Part shown: positions 16,759 through 26,636 of the stretch, one piece after another
Layout of the letters: the number at the start of each line of letters is the position of its first letter
Position numbering within the stretch: the first letter of the stretch is position 1
From: Sediminibacillus massiliensis
GTDB taxonomy: Bacteria; Bacillota; Bacilli; Bacillales; Amphibacillaceae
Assembly: GCF_900156915.1 (NCBI RefSeq)
Contig: NZ_LT732535.1
Span: 1,265,823-1,329,822, forward strand
DNA length: 64,000 bases
Reading direction: 5' to 3'
The notes under the pieces: model-generated
The model's database searches: none
Seen by the model: only the letters and a program-made list of their open reading frames with translations
What the model was told of the DNA's origin: nothing
Position numbers and translations under genes: made by a program

Positions 16759-17736
16759 TTAGCTTGTCTTCCCGACTTTTAAAATGGCACGTACACTTTT
16801 TTCACTTGAAAGATACCGCTCGGCGAACTGTCCGGAAAATGAAGCAAGGAATTGTTGGAACAGGACAGCCAGGACAACCGGAAGGGCTGTGGCAGGTGGA
16901 AAGTAAGTAACTGCAAGAGCAGCGCCGACCCCTGTATTCCTCATCCCGCTCGTGTACATCAAACTAACCGCTATACTTTTATCCCATTTCAGCATGACAG
17001 GAGTGAAAAATCCGATTAGATATCCTGTACAGGCAAGTGCGAACACGAGTAAGAAAATAACAACTACCTTGCCATTAATTTGCTCGAAATATGGTGCGAC
17101 TACTGCACTATTAATTAAGATGACAAGCATCATACTCAGCTTGGAAAAGGGGGCTAATTTTTTCCCGAGCGCTTTTGATTCACCTTTCGTGATCCTGTTT
17201 ACCATCATTCCCAAGAGAGAAGGAATCACAATCATCCATAACAACCCTTGAATAAGCCCCACTATATCAATGGCAACCTGAGCTCCAATTAAAATATCTA
17301 GCGTAAGCGGAACCAATAAAGGAGAAAGAAGGGTGCCGATCAATACAGTAACAAGTGTTAAACCGACCTTGCCTCCATAAATAGATGACCACATCAACGT
17401 AATAACCCCTGTTGGGATAGTGAACATGAGAATCAACCCTGTAATGGTGTAAATATCGCCAGCAAAAAACAGATGACCGGCAGCAAAAGCCATACTAGGC
17501 ATGATCAATTGAAGAATGATAAGACTCACCAAGACCGGCAGCGGCTTAGCAACAGTACTTTTCACCTCATTCAAATTAAAGGAAAGACAGCTGGAAAAAC
17601 TGATGAAAGCAAATATCCATTGAACCCAGTGCGAGAAAGCACTCAATCCTGACAGTACTGTTACTCCAAGAATGACAATCAAAGGTATAAAAAGCGGCAT
17701 CTTTTTTTCCAAAAAGTAATTCATAGATTGTAACAA
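16759..17736 (-). CDS. bile acid:sodium symporter family protein (BASS) 1
   Basis: A 325-residue protein with nine or ten helices of the SBF/BASS family. The C-terminal signature SGMRNTGVGAALAVTYFPP is characteristic of the bacterial members and contributes to the Na-binding core. TTG start with GAGGGG upstream. Bacterial BASS proteins carry organic anions such as 2-keto acids, pantoate or sulfated compounds. Its position between the YesMN pair and the sugar-acid genes hints at a sugar-acid or keto-acid substrate (inference). A second, diverged member lies at 55600-56580. Confidence 0.8.
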   Translation of the reverse strand: MLQSMNYFLEKKMPLFIPLIVILGVTVLSGLSAFSHWVQWIFAFISFSSCLSFNLNEVKSTVAKPLPVLVSLIILQLIMPSMAFAAGHLFFAGDIYTITGLILMFTIPTGVITLMWSSIYGGKVGLTLVTVLIGTLLSPLLVPLTLDILIGAQVAIDIVGLIQGLLWMIVIPSLLGMMVNRITKGESKALGKKLAPFSKLSMMLVILINSAVVAPYFEQINGKVVVIFLLVFALACTGYLIGFFTPVMLKWDKSIAVSLMYTSGMRNTGVGAALAVTYFPPATALPVVLAVLFQQFLASFSGQFAERYLSSEKSVRAILKVGKTS

Positions 17737-17761
17737 ATAAATCCCCTCATTTCATTCATTT

Positions 17762-17777
17762 ATAACAACGTTGTTAT
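17762..17777. promoter_or_regulatory. 16-bp perfect palindrome before BASS gene 1
   Basis: ATAACAACGTTGTTAT is a perfect dyad located 26 bases upstream of the TTG start of the symporter gene. It is a likely operator; the cognate protein is unknown. It shares the ACAAC/GTTGT theme with the MarR-type sites at 55441 and 55486. Confidence 0.5.
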
Positions 17778-17790
17778 TTTATGCTTCAAA

Positions 17791-17850
17791 GGTAACCAGA
17801 TCTATTAACAGTTCGTAAAAAATTACAAGCTGTAAATAGATCTGGCTACC
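17791..17850. terminator. terminator after DUF624 gene
   Basis: GGTAACCAGATCTATT (17791-17806) pairs with AATAGATCTGGCTACC (17835-17850), apart from one internal mismatch. It follows the DUF624 stop on the minus strand and closes the ABC operon. Confidence 0.6.
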
Positions 17851-17856
17851 CTTTCA

Positions 17857-18513
17857 TCAGGCCGGTGACTTTTCATATTTTCTTTTCTGCTGGCTTTCAT
17901 AAGTCCCAGCTACCTTTTGGAATGATAGATAGGCCAGCCACATGTTTAATTGGGCCAGAAGACTGACACCGAAAAGAGGGATAAATCCTTGAAAATATAC
18001 TAAAAAGTAATAAGTCGAAAGACCTGTGATCAACATTGCTGCAAAATTAAGCGGATGCAAAAAAGCAAAAGCTATGGCATATTTTATATAGCTGAAAAGC
18101 TTCATATCATAATGTACATAGATTGGAAAAATATAAAGCAGTAACATAATATATACTACTCCCACAATGGTCATTAGCAAGTTGAGGATGGTAAAAACAG
18201 TTCCTTCAAGCTGACGGAAAAAGAGTAGATCGAAATACCAAATCAACCCCACCCCTACAAGTATTCCGCCTAATAAGTTAGCTTTCAGAAACTCAGCTTT
18301 ATACGTCTGCCAAAATGTTTTAAATACTGGCACTTCCTCTTCCTGCATCGCGGTCTTTCGGGCCACTGTGTATAAAGCAATTGTGCTTGGGGTAAACCCA
18401 AGTATTACACCACCCAGCAACGTGCAGACAATCCACATTACATTAAGATAGAAAAAGTAACAAATCCAATTACATAGTTTGTAAATTCCAATAAATAAAC
18501 GGTTCCCTAACAT
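17857..18513 (-). CDS. YesL-like DUF624 membrane protein
   Basis: A 218-residue protein with about five membrane helices and a basic C-terminus, of the DUF624 (YesL) family. These genes are almost always linked to YesMN kinases and CUT1 sugar ABC importers, as here, but their role is unknown. LGGVILGFTPSTIALYTVARK (residues 33-53, with GFTPSTIAL as core) is the conserved N-terminal segment. The ATG has GAGGAG 8 bases upstream. A stable hairpin (18561-18607) separates it from the upstream oxidoreductase gene and may set relative mRNA levels. Confidence 0.75.
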   Translation of the reverse strand: MLGNRLFIGIYKLCNWICYFFYLNVMWIVCTLLGGVILGFTPSTIALYTVARKTAMQEEEVPVFKTFWQTYKAEFLKANLLGGILVGVGLIWYFDLLFFRQLEGTVFTILNLLMTIVGVVYIMLLLYIFPIYVHYDMKLFSYIKYAIAFAFLHPLNFAAMLITGLSTYYFLVYFQGFIPLFGVSLLAQLNMWLAYLSFQKVAGTYESQQKRKYEKSPA

Positions 18514-18560
18514 CCACTTTGCTCCTCTCTATATAGTATACGCCATCAGTCTTATTATTC

Positions 18561-18607
18561 CTGTATGGATAGACTTCCAATAAACAGCTGGAATCATATC
18601 CATACAG
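18561..18607 (-). other. intercistronic hairpin
   Basis: CTGTATGGATA (18561-18571) pairs perfectly with TATCCATACAG (18597-18607). It lacks a U-run on the minus strand, so it is more likely an mRNA-stabilising or processing hairpin than a terminator. Confidence 0.5.
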
Positions 18608-18618
18608 AAATGTCTTTT

Positions 18619-19914
18619 TCAAGAATTGACGAGCCTCTGCCCTGACAGTAAATCTTCAATAAAAATGGACTGTTTTTCCTTCACTGATTTCCACACTGCT
18701 TCTCCAGTCGTTACTGCGTAAGCACCATCCTGGCTTCCCGATAAGATTGGATATGGCCTGCCTGGGTCAACACCGAGAAAAATATCTTCCTGAAGTACTG
18801 GATCGCCGCCTCCATGCCCGCCTTCTCTTTCGACCACATGGATGGTTTCTTTTGAACCAAACAATGGAAAATAATCAATCGTCTGGGTTGGAGTTGGAAA
18901 AGGAACGCGGGATGGTGCATGATACTCAGCCGTTTCCAGCCTTCCTTTCGTACCATTGATTGCCAAACGGTAGCCTTCATAAGGAAGCGAGAAGTTAATA
19001 GAATAACTTAACAAAGCACCTTGTTCATATCTTACTGTCGCTGTGTAGGTATCTTCAATTTCGATCGTTGAATCAAAGATACATTGATCTGGTCGATAGT
19101 CTGTGTAACCATTCCGGCGACTTAAATCAGAATCAATATGGTCATCTTGGACACTGGCGCTGTTGCTTCTCGTATTCCAGCGGGTGTAATAGGAACAGTC
19201 GGACTGTACATCGCATGTGGCACAATAACGGCCATTTTCCCGCTTTGGATTTAAGGGGCTTTCACTGCCGTAATAGTTAGTCGCACCGAATGAGAAAACC
19301 TCTACCGGTTTCTGATCAAGCCACCAGTTGACTAAATCAAAATGATGGGAACTTTTATGAATCGACAGCCCGCCTGATAAGTCTCGCTGTCTGTTCCAAC
19401 GTTGGAAATAGCTGGAACCATGATAGGTATCGATGTACCAGTTCAAATCGACCGAAGTGACTCTGCCAATCTTTCCGCTCAACATTAATTCCTTAATTTT
19501 TGTGTGATAGGGACTGTATCGATAGTTAAAAGTGACCGTGACCTTACCTTGACTTCTTTCTTCCTCATCCATAATTCTCCGGCAGTCAGCAGCCGTAGTA
19601 GCCATCGGCTTTTCTGTCACTACATCCAGTCCATGTCTTAAAGCATTAATAATATAGGTGACATGTGTATCATCCCGGCTGGCAACGATAACTACATCCG
19701 GATTCGTTTCAGCTACCATTCGATCAAATTCTCCAGGTTTAAACACAGGAACATCACGCGTCGATGGCAGCTGTTCTTTACACACTTCAAATCGTTTAGA
19801 ATCAACATCCAGCATCCCGACAAGCTGACAGCTATCTGAAAATCTTTTCAACATCGGTTCCATAAACATGCCGATTGCACGCTTACTGACCCCGCAAACT
19901 GCAAACTTTTTCAC
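18619..19914 (-). CDS. Gfo/Idh/MocA family oxidoreductase
   Basis: A 431-residue NAD(P)-dependent oxidoreductase acting on a sugar or sugar derivative. The N-terminal Rossmann domain covers residues 1-120 and ends in the family motif EKPMA (E101-K102-P103). The alpha/beta substrate domain follows, with SIHKSSHHFDLVNWW as the catalytic His region. A four-Cys patch (YCATCDVQSDC, around residue 228-238) is unusual and could bind a metal. GTG start with GGTGAGG upstream. It is the fourth gene of the ABC importer operon, so it probably oxidises the imported sugar. Confidence 0.8.
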   Translation of the reverse strand: MKKFAVCGVSKRAIGMFMEPMLKRFSDSCQLVGMLDVDSKRFEVCKEQLPSTRDVPVFKPGEFDRMVAETNPDVVIVASRDDTHVTYIINALRHGLDVVTEKPMATTAADCRRIMDEEERSQGKVTVTFNYRYSPYHTKIKELMLSGKIGRVTSVDLNWYIDTYHGSSYFQRWNRQRDLSGGLSIHKSSHHFDLVNWWLDQKPVEVFSFGATNYYGSESPLNPKRENGRYCATCDVQSDCSYYTRWNTRSNSASVQDDHIDSDLSRRNGYTDYRPDQCIFDSTIEIEDTYTATVRYEQGALLSYSINFSLPYEGYRLAINGTKGRLETAEYHAPSRVPFPTPTQTIDYFPLFGSKETIHVVEREGGHGGGDPVLQEDIFLGVDPGRPYPILSGSQDGAYAVTTGEAVWKSVKEKQSIFIEDLLSGQRLVNS

Positions 19915-19950
19915 ATCCTCACCCCATCTTTATTATTATTCAAACGCAAA

Positions 19951-20799
19951 TTAGCCTTTCAAACCACTCGTGCTAATTCCTTCCACGATATAACGTTGGA
20001 AAATGAAGAAAATGATGACGATTGGCAGCAGACTAAGTGTGGTCATCGCAAACATGGCACCCCAGTTTGTTACTGCTTCCGGATCAGAGAAAAGTTTTAA
20101 AGCTAGCGACACCGGATACTTGGAAGGAGACTGAATATAGAGAAGAGGTGCCATAAAATCATCCCAACGCCAGTAGAAAGAGAAAATTGCTGCTGTCATC
20201 ATTGCCGGCATGACAAGTGGAACAATGATTCTTGTAAAGATGGTAATGGTGTTACAACCATCAATTCTGGCAGCCTGATCCAATTCCTTAGGAATGGTTC
20301 TGATAAACTGCATAATCAAAAAGATGAAGAAAGGTACACCAAAAAATGTGGGCAGTATAAGCGGAAGATAAGTATCTATCCATCCAAACCAGTTGAACAT
20401 GACATACTGCGGTATCATAATCATTTCAAATGGGAGCATCATGGTCATCATCATGATTGCAAACCACGTTTTTTTGAATTTAAAGTTGATACGGGCAAAA
20501 CCGTATGCAATGAAGGTAGAAGAAAGAATGCTGCCGATTGTAGCTATAATGACTATAATGAAGGTGTTCTTATAAAAAGTGGCAAAGGAAATACCACCGA
20601 ACCCCTCCCAACCTTGAACAAAGTTCGAAAAATGCCATTCATCCGGGAATATTTGATGGGCATTGACAAACACACTCGAACTTTCTTTAAAAGAACTGCC
20701 GACCATCCAAATGAGTGGATAAAGCATTATTAATGTAAAAAGAAGTAATAGGGTATGCTGAATGATCTTATTTCGAGCTTTCTTTTTTCTATAATCCAT
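19951..20799 (-). CDS. carbohydrate ABC transporter permease (MalG type)
   Basis: A 282-residue permease with six helices. The EAA loop reads ELDQAARIDGCNTITIF followed by IIVPLVMPA, the contact site for the ATPase. The ATG at 20799 is chosen because GGAGGG lies 7 bases before it; a TTG two codons earlier is too close to the site. It is the partner of the permease encoded upstream. No ATPase gene is in the operon, so a shared MsmX-type ATPase from elsewhere is likely (known for CUT1 importers in Bacillus). Confidence 0.85.
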   Translation of the reverse strand: MDYRKKKARNKIIQHTLLLLFTLIMLYPLIWMVGSSFKESSSVFVNAHQIFPDEWHFSNFVQGWEGFGGISFATFYKNTFIIVIIATIGSILSSTFIAYGFARINFKFKKTWFAIMMMTMMLPFEMIMIPQYVMFNWFGWIDTYLPLILPTFFGVPFFIFLIMQFIRTIPKELDQAARIDGCNTITIFTRIIVPLVMPAMMTAAIFSFYWRWDDFMAPLLYIQSPSKYPVSLALKLFSDPEAVTNWGAMFAMTTLSLLPIVIIFFIFQRYIVEGISTSGLKG

Positions 20800-20817
20800 T
20801 TTCAATCCCTCCTCCTA

Positions 20818-21801
20818 TCAATTATCGTCATAATGCACCCAGTGTTCGGAAGATTTAAATATTAATGCTGTAAAGCAAGCAATAATAAGAAGCATTACCC
20901 AAGCTAAAGCAGAAGCATATCCCATATCAAAAAACTGAAAAGCATTTTGATACATGTAAAGAATGTAAAGCAAGGTGCTGTTCATCGGGCCGCCCTGGGT
21001 TATGACAAAACTTGGTGTAAAGGCCATAAAACCTTGAATTGTCTGCATAACCGTATTAAATAGAATAACTGGTGTTAACAAAGGAAGCGTGATTTTGAAA
21101 AATTGCTGCAGCTTATGAGCTCCATCCACAGAGGATGCTTCATAGTAAGTTTTTGGAATGTTGCGCAACCCCGCCAGGAAAATAAGCATCGATGATCCGA
21201 ACTGCCAGCCATATAGAACTACCAATGTCCAAATTGCTGTATCTGGGTCACCCAACCATGAATGTGTAGGTAATCCAAGCGTGGCTAATAATGAATTTAA
21301 TGCCCCATCATTTCCAAACAATTGTCTCCACATAATAGATACACCAATGCTACCGCCTACAATGGAAGGAAGGTAAAGCATTGTCCTGTAAAAGCCAGCC
21401 ATTTCTACTACCTTATTTAGAACTAAAGCTACTAGTAAAGCAAAAACCAGACGGATTGGCACTCCAGTTCCGGCGTAAAGGAAGGTAACTTTCATAGCTT
21501 GCCAGAACTGCGGATCCTGCGTAAACATTTCCTTATAATTGTCAATACCTGTCCATTGTGGTGTGCCTATTAGATTGAAATCCGTAAAAGAAAGATATAG
21601 AGAGTATAAGATAGGAAAAAGAGTCAACGCTAATGTCCCTATAATAAATGGAGAGATAAAAAGATATCCCATCTTATTATCATAACCATCTTGAACTTTC
21701 TTTCTTCTCTTCAACTTTGTAACAGGATTTGGTTTTTTATTACCTTTATATACGGGTCTCTCTTGCACCTCTTCCTGTATTTCTACATTTTTCAGTTCCA
21801 T
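20818..21801 (-). CDS. sugar ABC transporter permease (MalF type)
   Basis: A 327-residue six-helix permease with a basic cytoplasmic N-terminus of about 40 residues. Its EAA loop reads YYEASSVDGAHKLQQFFKIT followed by LPLLTP. The start at the ATG for MELKNVEI is preferred: GAGGTG sits 6 bases before it, whereas the frame from 21825 begins upstream of that site. It lies between the binding protein and the second permease. The substrate is probably an oligosaccharide or sugar acid, judging from the locus. Confidence 0.85.
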   Translation of the reverse strand: MELKNVEIQEEVQERPVYKGNKKPNPVTKLKRRKKVQDGYDNKMGYLFISPFIIGTLALTLFPILYSLYLSFTDFNLIGTPQWTGIDNYKEMFTQDPQFWQAMKVTFLYAGTGVPIRLVFALLVALVLNKVVEMAGFYRTMLYLPSIVGGSIGVSIMWRQLFGNDGALNSLLATLGLPTHSWLGDPDTAIWTLVVLYGWQFGSSMLIFLAGLRNIPKTYYEASSVDGAHKLQQFFKITLPLLTPVILFNTVMQTIQGFMAFTPSFVITQGGPMNSTLLYILYMYQNAFQFFDMGYASALAWVMLLIIACFTALIFKSSEHWVHYDDN

Positions 21802-21836
21802 TCCCATCACCTCTTTCTGCTCCATTCATAATCAAT

Positions 21837-21872
21837 AGGGAGATCCTGAACACCAACGTTGATCAGGATCCC
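21837..21872 (-). other. intercistronic hairpin behind binding-protein gene
   Basis: GATCCTGA near 21843 pairs with TCAGGATC near 21863. It lies between the binding-protein and permease genes without a U-run. Such hairpins often raise the level of the binding-protein mRNA over that of the permeases. Confidence 0.5.
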
Positions 21873-21879
21873 GTCATTG

Positions 21880-23187
21880 TTATTCTGCTAGAATTGTCTC
21901 CGCTTTTTTTCTAAACTGTTTAGCACCTTCCTCTGGTGTCAGTTCACCGTACATAACCAACTCGTCAACATCTTCCAGAGCCTTTAGAACTTCACTCGCT
22001 GAAGACGGATAGTTCGTATCAGCCGGGGAACTATGCTCAGCTACATATTCTACATATTCATAAACCTGCTTATCTACGTCACTTAAACTAGGTTGTAATG
22101 CTTCCCGAATTTCAGGTTTAATTGGCACTCCTCGGTCGGAACCAATAACTTCAAATACCTCTACTGTGTTAGTGAAGAAGTTTATAAATTTAGCCGCTTC
22201 TTCTTTATGCTTAGAATTTTCACCGATAGACCATAACATGGAAGGTTTTAAGAACATTCCCTGGTCATTGTTTTCACCTGGCAATACTACCATTTCAAGT
22301 GGGTTACCGGCTGCTTCCGTCAATGCACCAACTTGATTAGACCAGTTAGTAGCATCAAGAGGAGTTTCTCCTCTGACAATCAATTCATCTTCCAACCCTT
22401 TAATCTGCTGGATAACATCGTATCCTGGAGCGACGCCCTCATCAATCATGTCTTTTGTCATGGTAAAGTAATCAATAAGTAATTGATCATCTTCATATCC
22501 AAGAGCTTTTCCATCTTCGCTGAACATTGCTTTACCTTTTTCTCTCAAGTAATAATCAAACATGTTGGCCGGCTCTACTAAACGTGTGCCGTATTGGCCT
22601 GTTTTTTCATGAATTTCTTTCGCGATGTTTTGATAATCTTCCCACGTCCAATCATTAGTAGGCGGCTCAACACCAGCCTCTTCAAATGTTTCAGGATTGT
22701 AAGTAGCAACAAGTGCATTAGTTCCAGTCGGTACGCCTACAAATGTTCCATCAACTTTCCCACTGTCAAGAACAGTTTCGCTTACACCTTCCAAGTCAAT
22801 AGTTCCATCTTCTACGAATGGTGTAAGATCGGCTAGCAATCCCTGGGAAGCGTATTGGTTGATATATTCTCCAAAGTTTTGCTGCATGATATCAGGAAGG
22901 TTATTACCAGCTGCCTGAGCGGCCATCTTTTCAAAATAGCCGTCAAAGCCTGTAAATTCAGGTTGGATATCAATATTTGGATTTTGTTCTTCATATAACG
23001 CAATAATTTCATTAGTCATATCATGACGCGTTTGTGAACCCCACCAAGACATTCGCAATGTAATTTTGTCTCCATCTTCGCCTCCGTTTTTTTCATTTCC
23101 AGAAGCTTCTTCACTTGATCCTCCACTACATGCCGCCAAAAAAATCAGTGTGGCTACCGACAACAATAAAAACAAGTAATTCTTCAC
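21880..23187 (-). CDS. sugar-binding lipoprotein of ABC importer
   Basis: A 435-residue extracellular solute-binding protein of family 1. The lipoprotein signal is residues 1-20, with the lipobox LAAC (FLAACSGGSS). The mature start is Cys, followed by a Ser/Gly/Glu-rich linker. GTG start after AAGGAGGG. It is the first gene of an importer operon (binding protein, two permeases, oxidoreductase, DUF624). A consensus cre box lies upstream, so glucose repression by CcpA is expected. The ligand cannot be named from sequence. Confidence 0.85.
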   Translation of the reverse strand: MKNYLFLLLSVATLIFLAACSGGSSEEASGNEKNGGEDGDKITLRMSWWGSQTRHDMTNEIIALYEEQNPNIDIQPEFTGFDGYFEKMAAQAAGNNLPDIMQQNFGEYINQYASQGLLADLTPFVEDGTIDLEGVSETVLDSGKVDGTFVGVPTGTNALVATYNPETFEEAGVEPPTNDWTWEDYQNIAKEIHEKTGQYGTRLVEPANMFDYYLREKGKAMFSEDGKALGYEDDQLLIDYFTMTKDMIDEGVAPGYDVIQQIKGLEDELIVRGETPLDATNWSNQVGALTEAAGNPLEMVVLPGENNDQGMFLKPSMLWSIGENSKHKEEAAKFINFFTNTVEVFEVIGSDRGVPIKPEIREALQPSLSDVDKQVYEYVEYVAEHSSPADTNYPSSASEVLKALEDVDELVMYGELTPEEGAKQFRKKAETILAE

Positions 23188-23212
23188 TGATTGAACCCTC
23201 CTTATTATTTGT

Positions 23213-23226
23213 TGAAAGCGTTTACA
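23213..23226. promoter_or_regulatory. cre box (CcpA site)
   Basis: TGAAAGCGTTTACA agrees at every position with the degenerate cre consensus. It lies 26 bases upstream of the GTG start of the binding-protein gene. Apart from this and the leader ORF below, the 23188-23491 gap is AT-rich with no other feature. Confidence 0.75.
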
Positions 23227-23491
23227 AATACAGTTTATACCACTTTTTTTGGTCTAGAAATAAAAAATGCAGAGGTGGATGTATAATAAACAGACTATTT
23301 AGACAAGCGGATATCCAGAAAGTCCCTTGTTTCAAATTAATAGGCTGTTTTCTAAAAGAACGGGGATTTTGTCAGTATAGTAAACAATTGACGATATTAG
23401 AATGCGATTTCAACTATATTATGTTAATATCTAATTGTCTGAAAATTAAATACTCAATTAGAGGACAATCTCAGTGTAGGAGGTAGATATT

Positions 23492-23548
23492 ATGAAAATG
23501 AAAAAATATATCGGTGTTAAAAACATTAAGGGGAAAACGTCAAATTAA
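23492..23548 (+). CDS. 18-residue leader peptide upstream of isochorismatase-family gene
   Basis: ATG with a strong AGGAGG site 8 bases upstream opens an 18-codon frame, MKMKKYIGVKNIKGKTSN. It is Lys-rich, with five Lys in the first ten codons or so, and ends in TAA at 23546-23548. The last codons run through one arm of a hairpin (see 23530-23579). Its length, strong site and position 34 bases before the next start suggest a regulatory leader peptide, although no family supports it. Confidence 0.45.
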   Translation: MKMKKYIGVKNIKGKTSN

Positions 23549-23579
23549 TAGCGTTTCCCCACATTTGAGAGGGGAAAAA
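23530..23579 (+). promoter_or_regulatory. competing hairpins: possible translational switch
   Basis: CGTTTCCCC (23552-23560) can pair either with GGGGAAAACG (23530-23539), inside the leader ORF, or with GGGGAAA (23571-23577), which is the ribosome site of the next gene. The first pairing leaves that site free; the second hides it. A ribosome covering 23530-23539 would favour the second. Confidence 0.45.
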
Positions 23580-23582
23580 TAG

Positions 23583-24140
23583 TTGAAACAAATATTGTTA
23601 ATTATTGATGCCCAACAGGAATTAATTGAAGGGAATCAAGAAGAAAGTGCTGTATACAAAAAGGAACAACTTATCACAAATATCAATGCAGTGATTGATA
23701 AAGCGAATAATGTTAAGGTTCCTGTTGTCTTTGTAAGGGACTTGGAAGTTGCAGAAGGCATAGGCAAAGGTTTTCAAGTTCATGAAAAAATTAATGTACC
23801 GACAAATGCACGTTTCTTTGAAAAAACTGCAACGAATTCGTTTCATGGCACAGGACTTCTAAATTACTTAAAATCTCAAGAGATTGACCATGTAGTTGTA
23901 ATGGGATGTGCCACCCAACATTGCATAGACAGTGCAGTTCGAACGGCGACTATTAATGGAATGGATGTCACCCTAGTTGGAGATGGACATTCAACATCAG
24001 ACGGCGAAGCTTTAAGTGCAGAACAAATTATAAAGCATCATAATGAAACTCTTCATGGACATTACAATGTTGAACATTTTTCAATTGTCAGAAATACAGA
24101 AGAAGAGTTATTCTATCCAACACATAATTCATACAGGTGA
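23583..24140 (+). CDS. isochorismatase-family cysteine hydrolase
   Basis: A 185-residue cysteine hydrolase of the isochorismatase-like superfamily. The catalytic triad is visible: D9 in LIIDAQ, K81 in FFEKTATNSF and C114 in GCATQHCIDSAVRT, preceded by the cis-peptide region VVVMG. Members hydrolyse nicotinamide, N-carbamoyl compounds or related amides; the exact substrate is unclear. The start is TTG with GAGAGGGG 8 bases upstream. It is transcribed against its neighbours and preceded by a short leader ORF and alternative hairpins. Confidence 0.8.
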   Translation: MKQILLIIDAQQELIEGNQEESAVYKKEQLITNINAVIDKANNVKVPVVFVRDLEVAEGIGKGFQVHEKINVPTNARFFEKTATNSFHGTGLLNYLKSQEIDHVVVMGCATQHCIDSAVRTATINGMDVTLVGDGHSTSDGEALSAEQIIKHHNETLHGHYNVEHFSIVRNTEEELFYPTHNSYR

Positions 24141-24346
24141 AAATCAAAAGTAAAACTATATCCCAATTTCGTTTTTTTGATATTGGGATATTATCTTGGA
24201 TAAGAAAATTATTAAGATAGAATGGATATAATTCAAGAACCTAACGTATGTGAAAGATTATACTTACGGGGGCGATTGTTTAATAAAAACCTAGAACCGG
24301 AATACCTATTATATATACAAATATCAACATTAAACTTTAACAGAGC

Positions 24347-24416
24347 AAGAAACAAAGCCCTCTGCCAGAAAGGAACCGCATGCTGTTTCTCTTTCTAACA
24401 AAGAGCTTTGTTTCTT
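24347..24416. terminator. convergent terminator
   Basis: AAGAAACAAAGC (24347-24358) pairs with GCTTTGTTTCTT (24405-24416), and an inner AGAAAG/CTTTCT stem lies between them. It sits just after the stop of the minus-strand dehydratase gene. A second hairpin (TATCCCAAT/ATTGGGATA, about 24159-24191) follows the plus-strand hydrolase gene. Confidence 0.6.
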
Positions 24417-24421
24417 TACAG

Positions 24422-25597
<1,176 letters not shown>

Positions 25598-25647
25598 TTA
25601 TCTATCCTTTCTTTTCCTTAATTTAATAAGGCTTTTCTCGTAATCTG

Positions 25648-26565
25648 TCATGTAGTCTGTAGTTTTAATCCCCATGCTTCTATCAACTCTGCCACAGCCT
25701 GCTTATCCTGCATATCAAGCTCTCCAACAGGTTCTCGTGTTACACCTGCTCGCAGTCCCAGTCGTTCCATTGCTTCTTTAACCACTACGACGTTATTGCC
25801 GCTGTTATATTTTGCTCTTAGATTTTCAAAGGGTAGAATCTCCTTCCAAATCTTCCATACTTGATCTGTTTGCCCTGCTTCTAAGGCATGTAACAGTTCA
25901 AAAGATTTTTCCGGGTATACATTTACCATACCGGAAGTGAAGCCCTTTGCTCCTGCCTGATAAAAGAAAGGAGCCCATTTTTCGGCAGTGCCACAAATCC
26001 AAGTGATATGGTGAGCAGGGTCAATCGACTGAACCGTCGCTGCAAACCTTGGTAGATCGTTCACTGCATATTTTACTGCCACTAATTGTTCTAAAGGAGC
26101 CAGTTCTGAGAGGAGATTGTCACTTAAGTGAGGATCTTTGAAGTAGATAATAGATGGTAGATTGATGGATTGAATAACATTTTTAAAATATTCGACAGCG
26201 CCGGTGTTTGTTATATATGGGTGAATAGGCATGTGGATCATCACTCCGTCAGCACCGGCTTGTTTGGCGTGGTTCCCCAGCTCAATGGCCGTGTCGACTG
26301 CATAACCAATACCAGCTATGACAGAAGCTCTCCCGGCTGTATATTCTACTACTCTGCTGATTTCTTCTTTTGCTTCTGCCAGGGTGAGCGAATAGAATTC
26401 ACTGGTGTTGCCGCAGGGAACGATCACTTTTACTCCTTTGTTAATTAGAAATTCGACATTTGCCTTCACTCCCTCCCAGTCAACCGCCTTTGTTGCCTTA
26501 TTAAACGGGGTAACAGTTATACCTGAAATTGTCTCTAACCTTTTACTGAATTCTGCATAATTCAT
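25648..26565 (-). CDS. dihydrodipicolinate synthase family protein
   Basis: A 305-residue class I aldolase-like barrel of the DapA/NAL/KDG-dehydratase superfamily. Schiff-base K165 lies in VAVKYAVND, the proton-shuttling Tyr is Y141 (SIIYFKD), and the substrate loop is GNTSEFYSL (residues 52-60). In a sugar-acid operon the likely roles are dehydration-decarboxylation of a 5-keto-4-deoxy acid or cleavage of a 2-keto-3-deoxy acid, rather than lysine synthesis. The ATG follows GAGGTTCG. It lies between the hydroxyacid dehydrogenase and the enolase-family genes. Confidence 0.8.
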   Translation of the reverse strand: MNYAEFSKRLETISGITVTPFNKATKAVDWEGVKANVEFLINKGVKVIVPCGNTSEFYSLTLAEAKEEISRVVEYTAGRASVIAGIGYAVDTAIELGNHAKQAGADGVMIHMPIHPYITNTGAVEYFKNVIQSINLPSIIYFKDPHLSDNLLSELAPLEQLVAVKYAVNDLPRFAATVQSIDPAHHITWICGTAEKWAPFFYQAGAKGFTSGMVNVYPEKSFELLHALEAGQTDQVWKIWKEILPFENLRAKYNSGNNVVVVKEAMERLGLRAGVTREPVGELDMQDKQAVAELIEAWGLKLQTT

Positions 26566-26636
26566 CTTACGAACCTCCTCTATTTCGTTTTCCTGCTAAA
26601 CGCTTTCTGTTTGTTGAGAATAAACAGCATTAATCC

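Noticed and set aside
23583-24140. Assignment of the cysteine hydrolase as a nicotinamidase
   Set aside because: The catalytic triad fits the superfamily, but I see no DxHxxxH nicotinamidase metal motif, so only the superfamily name is given.
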